The notes under the pieces were generated by a model. It saw only the letters and a program-made list of their open reading frames with translations, did no database searches and was not told where the DNA came from. The position numbers and the translations under genes are program-made. DNA of 20,977 nucleotides from a virus, in IMG/VR virus record IMGVR_UViG_3300042898_006611, positions 1-20,977 of that record, one strand, 5' to 3'. Shown one piece after another: positions 20,858-20,977 of this stretch; position 1 is the stretch's first letter, and each line of letters starts with the position of its first letter.

Positions 20858-20977
20858 ATGAGTGTCATTAATGGTTTATATAATCAACATTTAAGATCAT
20901 CAGTAGGATTTACAGTTACAGGAACAACAGTTTATGCTACATTACCTTGGCATCCGCAATCTACCATTGATGAAATT
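20858..20977 (+). CDS. 5' end of an unidentified gene (partial)
   Basis: ATG 20858 with GGAG eight bases upstream; the frame stays open for 40 codons to the window edge. The product begins SVINGLYNQHLRSSVGFTVT and continues with GTTVYATLPWHP, beta-strand-rich with many Thr and Val, as often seen in phage tail or capsid-associated proteins, but too short to assign. Confidence 0.65.
   Translation, partial: MSVINGLYNQHLRSSVGFTVTGTTVYATLPWHPQSTIDEI

Noticed and set aside
1-20977. tRNA, rRNA, riboswitch, transposase, integrase or attachment site
   Set aside because: Read on both strands, no cloverleaf-like segment with the GTTCRAnnC box, no transposase or integrase motif and no terminal inverted repeats were seen; a dedicated search could still find a divergent tRNA.

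Overview
This window is best read as part of a large, strongly A+T-rich tailed bacteriophage (possibly jumbo-sized). I see no chromosomal housekeeping operon, rRNA or tRNA. Genes are packed almost end to end, often with overlapping stop and start codons (TAATG, ATGA and 11-base overlaps). Homing-type endonucleases are scattered among small phage-type genes, next to a phage set of chaperonin, nucleotide-metabolism, repair and transcription genes. The host cannot be named from the sequence.

Layout. (1) 1-5572, plus strand: the end of an unidentified gene, a protein with a conserved phage C-terminal domain, a GIY-YIG endonuclease, an unknown 277-residue protein, and three overlapping genes that all begin with MWY(R/K)xA: a repeat-bearing PD-(D/E)XK-type nuclease, a possible GNAT-like protein and a HELRH zinc-peptidase-like protein. 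A bidirectional terminator closes this block. (2) 5598-6504: a minus-strand HNH endonuclease and a plus-strand thioredoxin, divergent and bounded by two strong terminators. (3) 6567-10129, plus strand: small, probably virion-associated proteins, one interrupted at its 3' end by an HNH endonuclease that left an in-frame remnant of the original C-terminus, and an Ig/cadherin-like repeat protein. (4) 10133-16835 plus ruvB to 17938, minus strand: ruvB, groEL, a 54-residue membrane protein, an SNase-like nuclease, a Y-family DNA polymerase, two unknowns, an HhH-GPD DNA glycosylase, a sigma-70-family factor, an unknown and a GT2 glycosyltransferase. (5) 18012-20977: an unidentified plus-strand gene, a long two-half ThyX-like protein coupled to an upstream HNH endonuclease (both minus), a short intergenic region and the start of another plus-strand gene.

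How the genes fit together. The minus block looks like an expression, folding and replication/repair module: sigma factor for transcription, GroEL for folding, ThyX for dTMP, RuvB, translesion polymerase and glycosylase for DNA maintenance. The plus blocks look like virion or accessory proteins. The most unusual signal is a pair of recurrent N-terminal modules on otherwise unrelated plus-strand proteins: a helical segment of about 35 residues ending in K-x-(A/S), and the short MWY(R/K)xA start. They could be virion-targeting or processing tags; that is inference.
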